A stretch of 64,000 bases of DNA from Streptomyces sp. RKND-216. GTDB lineage: Bacteria > Actinomycetota > Actinomycetes > Streptomycetales > Streptomycetaceae. The position numbers and the translations under genes are program-made. The notes under the pieces were generated by a model. The model was given only the letters and a program-made list of their open reading frames with translations, did not search any database and was not told the origin of the DNA. Location of the stretch: positions 3,812,001 to 3,876,000 of the forward strand of contig NZ_SSBQ01000002.1 in assembly GCF_004795255.1 (NCBI RefSeq), written 5' to 3'. Of this stretch, positions 36,560 to 44,625 are shown piece after piece (position 1 is the stretch's first letter; every line of letters starts with the position of its first letter).

Positions 36560-37069
36560 ATGCACCTCCGCACCGCAGCCGTCACCGCGGCCCTGGCCTG
36601 CGCCGCCCTGCTGCCAGCGGTCGGCGCCGCGCACGCACAGCCCGGCGGTCAGGACAAGGACTGTTCGGACTTCGAGACGCAGCTGGAGGCCCAGCAGGTG
36701 CTGGACGGGGACCCCCTCGACTTCTTCCGCCTGGACACCGACGAGGACGGCATCGCCTGCGAGTCGCTGCCCGGCACACCGGTGGCGGCGAGCACGAGCC
36801 CTAGCGCCTCGGCCCTGCCGAACCCGCCGGCCTCGACATCGGGCGCCCCGGCCCCGCCCACCACCACGCCCCGGACAGCGCCCACCCTCACGCCCACCGC
36901 GTCACCGCCCTCGACGATGCGCCCCAGCGGCGCGCCGCCCGCCGGAGCCGGTGGTACCGCGGACGCGGAGGGCGGCGCAGGCGGCGTGCTCCCGCTCGGT
37001 CTCGGCCTCACGGCCGCCGCGGTGGCCGGCGGCGTGCTCGCCCTCGCCCGCCGTCGCGGACGCGGCTGA
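36560..37069 (+). CDS. Secreted excalibur-domain protein with C-terminal membrane anchor
   Basis: A 169-residue surface protein. A signal peptide (cleavage near AHA-QPGG) is followed by an excalibur calcium-binding domain of about 35 residues (DCSDFETQLEAQQVLDGD and DTDEDGIACE, where the Asp/Glu ligate calcium and the two Cys bond), then a Pro/Thr/Ser linker of about 70 residues, then a hydrophobic helix and the basic tail RRRGRG. The tail looks like a cell-wall or membrane stop but there is no LPxTG. Start at ATG 36560 follows GGGAGG. Confidence 0.88.
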   Translation: MHLRTAAVTAALACAALLPAVGAAHAQPGGQDKDCSDFETQLEAQQVLDGDPLDFFRLDTDEDGIACESLPGTPVAASTSPSASALPNPPASTSGAPAPPTTTPRTAPTLTPTASPPSTMRPSGAPPAGAGGTADAEGGAGGVLPLGLGLTAAAVAGGVLALARRRGRG

Positions 37070-37370
37070 CCGGCGCACGGCCGCACCTCGCCGCTCCGGC
37101 GGGCCGCCGCCGGCCTCGCTCGCGTGGGCGGTCCGCCGGAACGCCCGCGGAGACATTGCGGCCGCCTCCGGGTGGGGAGACCCTGGAAGTGTCGGCGCGT
37201 TGCGGAGCCGGCCCGGCGCGATGCGACGGGGCGCACGACGAGGGGCAGCGGCCGGTGCCGCACGCGCGACGCGCGTACGGACACGCAGCACACATGCGCG
37301 GGGCGCGGCCCCGCCCGACCGCCTCGATCCGACCCGGTGGGACGACGCCCCGTCCGACAAGGGAATGATC
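37070..37370. other. 301-base gap, nothing recognised
   Basis: High-GC sequence between the excalibur protein and the BBE-type oxidoreductase. Frames are open only by base composition. It should contain the promoter of the oxidoreductase. Confidence 0.5.
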
Positions 37371-38804
37371 ATGAGCACCCCTGGTACCCCCACCCCCTCC
37401 CTCCCCACCCAGGACCCCGCCTTGCTGGAAGATCTGCGCGCTGCGCTGCGCGGACCGGTCACCGGCCCTGGGGACGCCGCGTACGACGGGGCGCGGCGGA
37501 TCTACAACGCGATGATCGACCGGCGCCCCGCGGCCCTGGTCGGCTGCGCCGACGCCGGCGACGTGATCGCGGCCGTGAACCGTGTACGCGACGACGGCCT
37601 GGAACTCGCGGTGAAGGGCGGCGGCCACAGCGGCCCCGGCCTCTGCCTGGTCGACGGCGGTGTGACCCTCGACCTGTCGCCGATGCGCTGGGTGCACGTC
37701 GACCCCGCGGCGCGGACGGCCCGTGTCGGTGGCGGCAGCCTGATCGGCGACCTCGACCACGCGGCCGGCGCGTTCGGCCTGGCGACGCCCGCGGGCATCG
37801 TGTCGTCAACCGGCGTCGGCGGCCTGACGCTCGGCGGCGGCCACGGCTACCTGACCCGCAAGTACGGGCTGACCGTCGACAACCTGCTGGCCGTCGACAT
37901 GGTGCTGGCCGACGGGAGCTTCGTCACGGCGAGCGAGACCGAGCACCCGGACCTCTTCTGGGCCGTGCGGGGCGGCGGCGGGAACTTCGGCGTCGCCACC
38001 GCGTTCACCTACCGCCTGCACCCCGTGGACGTCGTCGGCGTCGCGCTCACCATGTGGCCGGTGGAACGCACCGTCGAGGTCGTGAAGTGGTACCGCGAGT
38101 ACCTGCCGCAGGCGCCCGACGACGTCTACGGCTTCCTCGCGGTGCTGTCCGTTCCGCCCGCCCCGCCCTTCCCGCCCGAGATCCACGGGCAGAAGATGTG
38201 CGGGATCATCTGGTGCTGGACGGGCGAACTCGACCGTCTGGAGGAGACGTTCAACGTCGTGAACGAGGCCGGGCCACCCGCGTTCCACTTCACCACGCCC
38301 ATGCCCTACCCCGTGCTCCAGTCGAGCTTCGACGCGGTGATCCCGCCCGGCATGCAGTGGTACTGGCGCGGCTCCTTCTTCGACGGCATCCCGGACGCAG
38401 CCGCCGAGGTGCACCGCCGGTACGGCGAGGCGCTGCCCACCGACCTGTGCACGATGCACCTCTACCCCGTCGACGGCGCCGCCGGCCGGGTGAGCGCGGA
38501 CGAGACGCCGTGGAGCTACCGCCACGCGATCTGGTCCGGGATCTTCGGCGGAGTCGACCCGGATCCGGCCAACGCCGAGGTCGTGACGCGCTGGTGCCTG
38601 GACTACTGGGAGGAGATGCAGCCGTACTCGATGGGCGGCGGCTACGTGAACTTCGCCGGTGCCGACGAGCAGGCGGGCCGGGTGCGTGCCACGTACCGGG
38701 ACCACTACGACCGGCTCGCGGAGATCAAGCACGCCTACGACCCGTACAACCTCTTCCACGCCAACCAGAACATCCTCCCTGCCCCGCAGCGCCTCGCGGC
38801 CTGA
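37371..38804 (+). CDS. FAD-linked oxidoreductase, berberine bridge enzyme type
   Basis: A 477-residue flavoprotein of the BBE/vanillyl-alcohol-oxidase fold. The FAD domain has the covalent-flavin His86 (KGGGHSGPG) and GVGGLTLGGGHGYLTRKYG. Plant and some fungal members also bind FAD through Cys; here the equivalent site is Val/Ser (GIVSSTGVGG), so binding is through His only. The C-terminal YDPYNLFHANQNI motif closes the fold. It oxidises a small alcohol or carbon-nitrogen bond, using O2. Substrate unknown. ATG 37371 has AAGGGA six bases upstream; ATG 37365 is also in frame. Confidence 0.92.
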   Translation: MSTPGTPTPSLPTQDPALLEDLRAALRGPVTGPGDAAYDGARRIYNAMIDRRPAALVGCADAGDVIAAVNRVRDDGLELAVKGGGHSGPGLCLVDGGVTLDLSPMRWVHVDPAARTARVGGGSLIGDLDHAAGAFGLATPAGIVSSTGVGGLTLGGGHGYLTRKYGLTVDNLLAVDMVLADGSFVTASETEHPDLFWAVRGGGGNFGVATAFTYRLHPVDVVGVALTMWPVERTVEVVKWYREYLPQAPDDVYGFLAVLSVPPAPPFPPEIHGQKMCGIIWCWTGELDRLEETFNVVNEAGPPAFHFTTPMPYPVLQSSFDAVIPPGMQWYWRGSFFDGIPDAAAEVHRRYGEALPTDLCTMHLYPVDGAAGRVSADETPWSYRHAIWSGIFGGVDPDPANAEVVTRWCLDYWEEMQPYSMGGGYVNFAGADEQAGRVRATYRDHYDRLAEIKHAYDPYNLFHANQNILPAPQRLAA

Positions 38805-38846
38805 CCACCCGGGCGCCCCCTGCGTGCGCAGGGGGCGCCCGGGTGG
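38805..38846 (+). terminator. Intrinsic terminator after the BBE-type gene
   Basis: A perfect inverted repeat with 19-base arms (38805-38823 and 38828-38846) and a 4-base loop, beginning immediately after the stop codon. Confidence 0.88.
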
Positions 38847-38960
38847 GGGAGACCCTGTGAATCCCGCACCCCGGCGACCGCCGGCCGCCTCGAGCCGTTA
38901 CGGTGGCCGGACCGAGCGGCCCCATGCCGGCCGTAGGGACGCCGAGGACGGGGAGTACGG

Positions 38961-39719
38961 ATGCGGGCGGGCACACGGCGTACGGGTCGCCACACCCAGG
39001 CGGCGCGCGGAGCGCGGGCTGCCGCCGTCGCGCTGGTCCTCGCCGCCGGGCTCGCGGCCTGCGGCGACGACCCGCCGCCGCGGACCCCGGAGCAGAGCGG
39101 CCCGGACGAGAAGACCGTGGCCCTGGTGAAGAAGACGAACGCGACGATGGCCGGCACCTCCTTCAGCGCTTCCGGCACCAACAGCGCCTTCGGCGGCGCT
39201 GAGCAGGAGATCACCTGGGACCCGGCACAGGGCTTCCACATGACCGTGCGCGCGGACGACGGCGAAGAGACCGACATGTACTGCCGGGACGGGACGAGCT
39301 ACATCAGCGCCCCCCTGCTGGTGGAGACCCTCGGGCAGCGTGGGCAGCAGGTCAGCGTCCCGGAGGGTCTCGCCGGGTCCTACGTCACCGTGCAGGGCAG
39401 GAGCTGCGACGCCTACTTCGCGGTGCCGGAGTCCGCCGAACGCGACCCGGACCGGGACGCGACGGTCGACGGGCGGAAGTCCAGGGCGCTCGCGGTGCAG
39501 AGCCCGGGAGGCGCCGACGTCTACCACCTCGCCCGGTCCGGTGAGCCCCGCCTGCTGAAGTGGGACGCCGAGCTGGAGGGCATGGAGACGACCATGGCCT
39601 ACGGCGGATACGGGGGGCGGTACCCGGTCACCCTGCCGCCCGAGGACCGGCGGATCAGGATGACCGAATTCCAGGCCGCCGTCTTGGAGGCGGCCACGAA
39701 GCCGCCCACGGACGGCTGA
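38961..39719 (+). CDS. Secreted lipoprotein, unknown
   Basis: A 252-residue lipoprotein. The signal ends in the lipobox LAAC, so the protein is anchored outside the membrane. The mature part resembles LppX/LprG-like proteins of actinobacteria in layout (an initial helix then beta strands), with two further Cys (MYCRDG and RSCDAYF) that could form a disulfide. Function not known. The ATG follows GGGGAGTACGG. Confidence 0.82.
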   Translation: MRAGTRRTGRHTQAARGARAAAVALVLAAGLAACGDDPPPRTPEQSGPDEKTVALVKKTNATMAGTSFSASGTNSAFGGAEQEITWDPAQGFHMTVRADDGEETDMYCRDGTSYISAPLLVETLGQRGQQVSVPEGLAGSYVTVQGRSCDAYFAVPESAERDPDRDATVDGRKSRALAVQSPGGADVYHLARSGEPRLLKWDAELEGMETTMAYGGYGGRYPVTLPPEDRRIRMTEFQAAVLEAATKPPTDG

Positions 39720-39775
39720 CGCGGCTCACGGAGGGCCGAGGCCGCCAGCCGTGAGGTACGGCCCGGGGCTGTCCG

Positions 39776-40009
39776 TCAGGCGTGGTCCACCAGCTCCGCG
39801 TGCCCCTTCATCCGTGCACAGTGGGCGCAGCAGAAGAAGTGGCCGTCGCTCTCCAGGCCGTGCCCGAGGATGCGGCACTCGCAGTGCTCGCAGACTGGGG
39901 CCATCTTGTGGGCGGCGCACTCGAAGCAGTCGAAGACGTGCACCTCGCCGGCGGCACGCACCTCGAAGGACATCGCGTAGTCGTTGCCGCAGACCTCGCA
40001 CATGGCCAT
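39776..40009 (-). CDS. Metallothionein-like zinc-ribbon protein
   Basis: A 77-residue cytoplasmic protein with ten Cys in pairs: CEVC, CFEC, CEHCEC and CCAHC, plus His. Spacing is that of the prokaryotic metallothionein-related family of Streptomyces, so it should bind several zinc ions. The ATG at 40009 (MAMCEVCGNDYAMSFEV) is chosen over longer frames, since the Cys pattern starts there. Confidence 0.85.
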   Translation of the reverse strand: MAMCEVCGNDYAMSFEVRAAGEVHVFDCFECAAHKMAPVCEHCECRILGHGLESDGHFFCCAHCARMKGHAELVDHA

Positions 40010-40240
40010 GGGTCCCACTCCTTCGGTTCGGGGTTCGCCACGGCAGCACAACGCACGCCGTGGCCGCCGTGCAACGCACACGGCCGGGCGGCCGCGGCGA
40101 CATCACCTCTGCGGCGGGTGCCCCCGCCGGTTCTGCGGAAACGGCGCCGCGCGCCGTACCCGCGCGGACCTGTGCCACGCTGGGAGCGCGCGGCCCCTGA
40201 CGACGGCGGCCGGCGGCGCCGGCGGACGGGAGTGACGGAC

Positions 40241-40636
40241 ATGACGGAGCGCAAGCCACCGGGGCTCCCCTTCGAGTCCTGGGTGGACCGGCAGATCCGC
40301 GAGGCCGCCGAGCGCGGCGCCTTCGCGGACCTGCCCGGTGCGGGGAAGCCGCTGAGCGGGGAGGGCGCGCCGTACGACGAGATGTGGTGGGTGAAGGAGA
40401 AGATGCGCCGCGAGGGCGTCTCGTATCTGCCGCCGTCGCTGGTGCTGCGCAAGGAGGCCGACGAGGAGTACGCGGCGGCGCTGCGCGCCCGTACCGAGGA
40501 CGAGGTGCGGCGGCGCGTCGCGGCGCTCAACGACCGCCTCCGCCGGGCCGTGCTGGACGGCGTGAGCGGCCCCACCGTCAGCCTCGCGCAGTACGACGTC
40601 GACGACGCCGTCCGGGAATGGCGGGCCGGCGGCTGA
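40241..40636 (+). CDS. DUF1992 protein (DnaJ-homologue type)
   Basis: A 131-residue protein of the DUF1992 family. The block WVDRQIREAAERGAFADLPGAGKPLSG is the family core, followed by MWWVKEKMRREG and a helix-rich tail. Its function is unknown; it resembles a part of a DnaJ-like domain in other organisms. The ATG at 40241 follows GGGAG. Confidence 0.88.
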   Translation: MTERKPPGLPFESWVDRQIREAAERGAFADLPGAGKPLSGEGAPYDEMWWVKEKMRREGVSYLPPSLVLRKEADEEYAAALRARTEDEVRRRVAALNDRLRRAVLDGVSGPTVSLAQYDVDDAVREWRAGG

Positions 40637-40656
40637 CGGCCCCCTACGGTGACGGC

Positions 40657-40965
40657 ATGAGTGACCAGCGCAGGCCGTCGTCCTTGACCATCCGCATCGG
40701 CCACGACGAACTCGTCGTGCGCCGCCGCTACGAGACCGCGAGCATCCTCAACGACGTGTGCATCGCGCTGTGGTTCGTGGCGGGCAGCGTGATGTTCTTC
40801 TATGCGTCCTGGGCCGTCCTGGGCACCTGGTGCTTCCTGCTGGGCAGCCTCCAGCTGCTGGTCCGGCCCGGTATCCGGCTCACCCGCCAGCTCCACCTGC
40901 AGCGCGTGCGGGGCCGGAGGGCGCAGCCGGTGTCGGCGGGGGCGGAGTCCGCCCAGGACTACTGA
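40657..40965 (+). CDS. YrhK-like small membrane protein
   Basis: A 102-residue protein with a beta-rich start (SLTIRIGHDELVVRRRYETASILNDV) then two membrane helices (about 34-55 and 59-75). This is the YrhK-type domain found in bacterial membrane proteins of unknown function. It lies 20 bases after the DUF1992 gene and may be in one operon. Confidence 0.8.
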   Translation: MSDQRRPSSLTIRIGHDELVVRRRYETASILNDVCIALWFVAGSVMFFYASWAVLGTWCFLLGSLQLLVRPGIRLTRQLHLQRVRGRRAQPVSAGAESAQDY

Positions 40966-41016
40966 CCGCGTGCCGCGACCGGCGGGGCGTGCGTCGCACC
41001 CACCGCCGCCTCAGAG

Positions 41017-41060
41017 TGGTACCACAATGGCACCACCACTATGGTACCGTTTTGGTATGG
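41017..41060. promoter_or_regulatory. Iterated operator of the Doc-type toxin-antitoxin pair
   Basis: Four copies of a TGGTACCA-like word at 41017, 41028, 41042 and 41053 (TGGTACCA, TGGCACCA, TGGTACCG, TGGTATGG), 11, 14 and 11 bases apart, i.e. about one helical turn. The last overlaps the antitoxin ATG at 41057. Such arrays are usual for ribbon-helix-helix antitoxin autorepression. Confidence 0.75.
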
Positions 41061-41257
41061 CCATGAACGTGCGATTCGACGACGACCAGACGCAGGCGCT
41101 CAAGAAGCAGGCCGAGCGTGAAGGGCGCAGCATGCAGGCCGTAGTGCGTCGGGCGGTGGACGACTATCTGGCGCGGAACGCCCGCGACGCGATGGTCCGT
41201 GAGTCGGCGATCAAGGAGGCCGCCAAGTGGCACGAGCTGCTGGAGCGGCTCAAGTGA
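41057..41257 (+). CDS. Ribbon-helix-helix antitoxin of the Doc pair
   Basis: A 66-residue protein. The start AMNVRFDDDQTQALKKQAEREGRSM followed by QAVVRRAVDDYLARN is a ribbon-helix-helix domain; the tail (ESAIKEAAKWHELLERLK) is amphipathic. It should repress its operon and hold the partner. It overlaps the Doc gene by four bases (GTGA). Confidence 0.85.
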   Translation: MAMNVRFDDDQTQALKKQAEREGRSMQAVVRRAVDDYLARNARDAMVRESAIKEAAKWHELLERLK

Positions 41258-41631
41258 CCGTGTTCTACCTGACGGCCGAAGAAGTCCTCGTCATCGCCGA
41301 CCACGCGTGCGACGACATGCGGGTCGCAGTTCGTGACCTTGGCCTTCTGGAGTCGGCGGCGGCGCGACCGGCTGCGTCGATGTTCGGTGAGGAGGCGTAT
41401 GCCGATCTCTTCGAGAAGGCGGCGGCGCTCATGCAGTCCCTCGCGGTCAACCCCCCCTTCGTCGACGGCAACAAGCGCACCGCATGGCTATCGACCGTGG
41501 TCTTTCTCCGTATCAACGGAATCGAGCTGCGGCCCGATATTGATGCGGCCGAGCAGTTGATCGTCTCCGTTGCCACCGGCGAACTGGAGGAGATCAAGGT
41601 GATCGCGGACTGTCTGCGGCGGCTTCGGTAG
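41254..41631 (+). CDS. doc: Doc-type (Fic family) toxin with altered catalytic motif
   Basis: A 125-residue Doc family protein. Doc kinases carry a motif HxFx-D/A-(G/A)NKR in which the His is essential for phosphorylating EF-Tu. Here it reads NPPFVDGNKRTA: residue 67 (codon 41452-41454, CCC) is Pro where the family has His, next to a run of seven C. The rest of the Fic fold appears present (LTAEEVLVIADHA at the start, then GIELRPDIDAAE). The toxin is probably inactive in its normal reaction. It would be kept with the antitoxin by coupling, or may be a relic. Confidence 0.82.
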   Translation: MTVFYLTAEEVLVIADHACDDMRVAVRDLGLLESAAARPAASMFGEEAYADLFEKAAALMQSLAVNPPFVDGNKRTAWLSTVVFLRINGIELRPDIDAAEQLIVSVATGELEEIKVIADCLRRLR

Positions 41632-41684
41632 AAGCGCAGACCCTCGATTGCCCTGGTGGTCCAAAATCTGCTTATGTGTGAAGC

Positions 41685-42590
41685 GTGTTCGATTCGCGGT
41701 TGCTGAGGACCTTCGACGAGGTCGTGCGGGCCGGGTCGTACTCGGCGGCCGCGCGGGCCCTCGGGTACACGCAGCCCGCGATCACCCAGCAGATGAAGGC
41801 GCTGGAACGTTCCGTCGGCACGCCGCTGTTCGTGCGGGTCGGCCGGCGGATGCGGCTCACCGAGGCGGGGGAGGCGCTGGCCCGGCACGCCGGGATCATC
41901 CTGGAGAACCTGTCCGTCGCGCAGGAGCAGATGACCGCGCTGACCCGGCTGCACTCCGGGCGGGTGCGGGTGTGCTCGTTCCCCAGCGCGGGCGCCACCC
42001 TGGTGCCGGAGGCGCTCGCCCGGCTGGCGACGGACAGCCCCGGCGTGCGCGTGGAGCTCCAGGAGAGCGAGCCGCCGGAGTCGCTGGAGCGCGTGGTGCG
42101 CGGCGAGGCGGACATCACCCTCGCCTTCACCTACCCCGGCCTCCGCGAACAGGTCCCCGACGAACTGGTGGAGATCCCGCTGCTGGAGGACCAGCTCACC
42201 GTGGTGATGCCCGCCGGGCACGCCATGGCGCAGCGGCGCGCGGTGAAGCTGGAGGACCTCGCGGAGGAGCGGTGGATCGCCGGCTGTCTGCGCTGCCGCA
42301 CCAACTTCCTGCACGAGTGCGCGGAGCTGGGCTTCGCGCCGGACATCGTCTTCACCACCGACGACATCCTCGTGGTGCAGTCCCTCGTCGCCAAGGGGCT
42401 CGGGATCGCGATGATGCCCGGGCTGGTGCTGTCGTTCCTGGTGCACGACCGGGTCGCCGGCCGAGCGCTGGACCCGGCCTCGCGGCGGCAGGTCTCCGCG
42501 TACGTGCTGCGGGAGCACCTGAGCATCCCGGCCACCGCGATGGTGCTGGACGAGCTGAAGGCGGTCGCCGCCGACCGCGTCGGGTGCTGA
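41685..42590 (+). CDS. LysR-family regulator of the sulfur module
   Basis: A 301-residue LysR protein. The N-terminal winged helix is RTFDEVVRAGSYSAAARALGYTQPAITQQMKALE; an effector domain follows with several Cys (WIAGCLRCRTNF), a pattern consistent with sensing of a thiol or oxidised sulfur compound. It sits 53 bases after the Doc gene and before the cysteine dioxygenase-like gene. It likely controls that gene and the exporter. GTG start is weakly supported by a ribosome site. Confidence 0.85.
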   Translation: MFDSRLLRTFDEVVRAGSYSAAARALGYTQPAITQQMKALERSVGTPLFVRVGRRMRLTEAGEALARHAGIILENLSVAQEQMTALTRLHSGRVRVCSFPSAGATLVPEALARLATDSPGVRVELQESEPPESLERVVRGEADITLAFTYPGLREQVPDELVEIPLLEDQLTVVMPAGHAMAQRRAVKLEDLAEERWIAGCLRCRTNFLHECAELGFAPDIVFTTDDILVVQSLVAKGLGIAMMPGLVLSFLVHDRVAGRALDPASRRQVSAYVLREHLSIPATAMVLDELKAVAADRVGC

Positions 42591-42720
42591 CGGCACCGGC
42601 CCGTCCCGCTCCCGCACGGTCCTGCCCCGCCCCTGTGTGCCCGCCCATAACCCGGGCTTGGCGGAGGCCCAAGCAATCGTCGTTGGACGCGGTCCGGGCT
42701 GCGGCGCCACGCTGCTGAGC

Positions 42721-43309
42721 ATGGCCCCGACGGACATCCGCGCCGATGCGCGCAGCACCACGACACGCAGAACGACGGAGCGCATGGCCGCACTCGTGGC
42801 GGACGTGCGCGCGGCCGTGGGCCGGGGGCTCCCCCCCGGACGTCACGGCGTACCTGGTCGGCGAGAAGGTCGCTCCGCACCTCGGCGCCGCCGACCTGCT
42901 CACCCAGGAGCAGCGGGAGGGCGACCCGGACCACTACCGGCAGCACCTGCTGCACGCCGAGCCGGACGGCAGCTTCTCCGTCGTCGGCCTGGTGTGGCTG
43001 CCCGGCCAGCGGACCGCCGTGCACGACCACGTCTCGTGGTGCGTGACCGGCGTCCACGAGGGTGAGGAGCGCGAACGCCGCTACCGGCTGGTGCCCGCCG
43101 GTGGGCCGGGGGAGCCGGCCCGGCTGGTCGCCACCGAGGACGTGGTCAACCCCCGGGGCGCGGTCTGCGGGTTCGCGCCGCCAGGCGACATCCACCGGGT
43201 GTGGAACGGCTGCGACGACACCGCCATATCCCTGCACGTCTACGGCGCCGACATCTCCCGCCTGGGCACCAGCGTCCGCCGCGTCTACGACGTGCCGGCC
43301 GACCGCTGA
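42721..43309 (+). pseudogene. Cysteine dioxygenase-like gene with a frameshift in a C run
   Basis: The cupin from 42840 (DVTAYLVGEKVAPHLGA) to 43309 is intact and belongs to the type I cysteine dioxygenase family, with HDH in AVHDHVSWCVTGVHEG and the third His in GFAPPGDIHRVWNG as likely iron ligands. Its natural N-terminus (MAPTDIRADARSTTTRRTTE) lies in the preceding frame, from ATG 42721. The two frames join at a run of seven C at 42831-42837; one fewer C gives GLPPDVTAY. A one-base insertion or a sequencing error explains the break. Cysteine dioxygenase makes cysteine sulfinate, the first step to sulfite/sulfate. The stop overlaps the exporter start. Confidence 0.78.
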
Positions 43310-44430
43310 TGGCCCTGCTCGGGGCACGGCTCGCGGCGCGGCAGAAGGCCGTCGCCGAGCACCACCCGACGCGTGGCGAGGACAGCGGGGGAGGGGCCGG
43401 GCCGCTGCCCGGACTCGCCCTCGCCGCCGCCGGGGTCGGGGCCGCCTGGGGCGTCCACCTGCTGGTGCCGGCGGTACCGGTGCTCAGCGCCGCCATCGTG
43501 CTCGGCGTCCTCGCCGCGCACCTGCCCGGTGTGCGCCGGTTCGTCCGCGGGGCCTGTCGCCCCGGCCTGACGCTGGCCGCCAAGCGGCTGATGCGGATCG
43601 GTGTCGTGCTGCTCGGTCTCCGGCTCGGGCTCGGCGACGTGCTCGGACTCGGCGGGGACACCGTCGCCATGGTGGTCGCCGTCGTTGCCGCCACCCTCTG
43701 CGGCACGGTCTGGCTCGGCCGCCGCCTCGGCCTGCCCGGTGACCAGCCCCTGCTGATCGCCACCGGCTATTCCATCTGCGGGGCGTCCGCGATCGGTGCC
43801 GTCGGCGAGGTGCGCCGGAGCGAGGACCGGGACATCGCCACGTCGGTCGCGCTGGTCACGCTCTGCGGAACCCTGGCGATCGGCGTCCTACCGCTGTTGC
43901 AGGGCCCGTTGGGGTTGGACGCCGTCCAGTTCGGCCGTTGGGTCGGCGCCGGGGTGCACGACGTGGGTCAGGTCGTCGCCACCGCGCAGACCGCCGGACC
44001 GGCGGCGCTGGAAGAGGCGGTGCTGGTCAAGCTGCTGCGCGTGGCCCTGCTGGCGCCGCTGGTCGCCCTGGTGGCGCTGGGCGCGCTGCGGGGTGCCCGG
44101 GGCAGGCGGGACGCCCGTCGCGCGGGGGAGGCCGGGGGGACCCGGACCGCCCGGCGGACCCGGGGCGAACGGCCGCCGCTGGTACCGCTGTTCGTCCTCG
44201 GCTTCCTTGCCATGGTCGCTCTCCGCACCACCGGGCTGGTGCCCGGCACCGCCCTGCACGCGGCGGATCTGGCGAAGGAGGTGCTGCTCGCTGCAGCCCT
44301 GTTCGGCCTCGGCAGCGCCGTGCACCTGCCGACGCTGGCGCGCACCGGCCCCCGCGTCGCGGCGCTCGGCCTCGGCGCCTGGCTCGTGATCGGTGCGGCC
44401 TCCTACGGCGGGGTGCTGCTCACCACGTAG
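43309..44430 (+). CDS. YeiH-family (UPF0324) putative sulfate exporter
   Basis: A 373-residue membrane protein with about ten hydrophobic segments. The signature LLIATGYSICGASAIGAVGEV and GRWVGAGVHDVGQVVA are those of the YeiH/UPF0324 family, annotated as putative sulfate or sulfite exporters. Its ATG overlaps the dioxygenase stop by one base (TGATG), so the three genes LysR, cysteine dioxygenase and exporter form a plausible cysteine-overload pathway: oxidise cysteine, then export the oxidised sulfur. Confidence 0.88.
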   Translation: MALLGARLAARQKAVAEHHPTRGEDSGGGAGPLPGLALAAAGVGAAWGVHLLVPAVPVLSAAIVLGVLAAHLPGVRRFVRGACRPGLTLAAKRLMRIGVVLLGLRLGLGDVLGLGGDTVAMVVAVVAATLCGTVWLGRRLGLPGDQPLLIATGYSICGASAIGAVGEVRRSEDRDIATSVALVTLCGTLAIGVLPLLQGPLGLDAVQFGRWVGAGVHDVGQVVATAQTAGPAALEEAVLVKLLRVALLAPLVALVALGALRGARGRRDARRAGEAGGTRTARRTRGERPPLVPLFVLGFLAMVALRTTGLVPGTALHAADLAKEVLLAAALFGLGSAVHLPTLARTGPRVAALGLGAWLVIGAASYGGVLLTT

Positions 44431-44625
44431 GCGGGCGTGCGGTGGTGGGCTCCCGCCCGCAGGCGGCCGTCCGGCGGTGTGACCTGGATCCCACCTGAGG
44501 GGGACCCGCCGGTGTCCGCGGCATACCGCCGTCGCGTCGCCGGTACGCTGACGCGGTCGCTCCGGCAGTGTGCGAGACAGCGCCGGACGACGACCAGCCC
44601 GCGACCGCGACCCGCGACGAGGACC

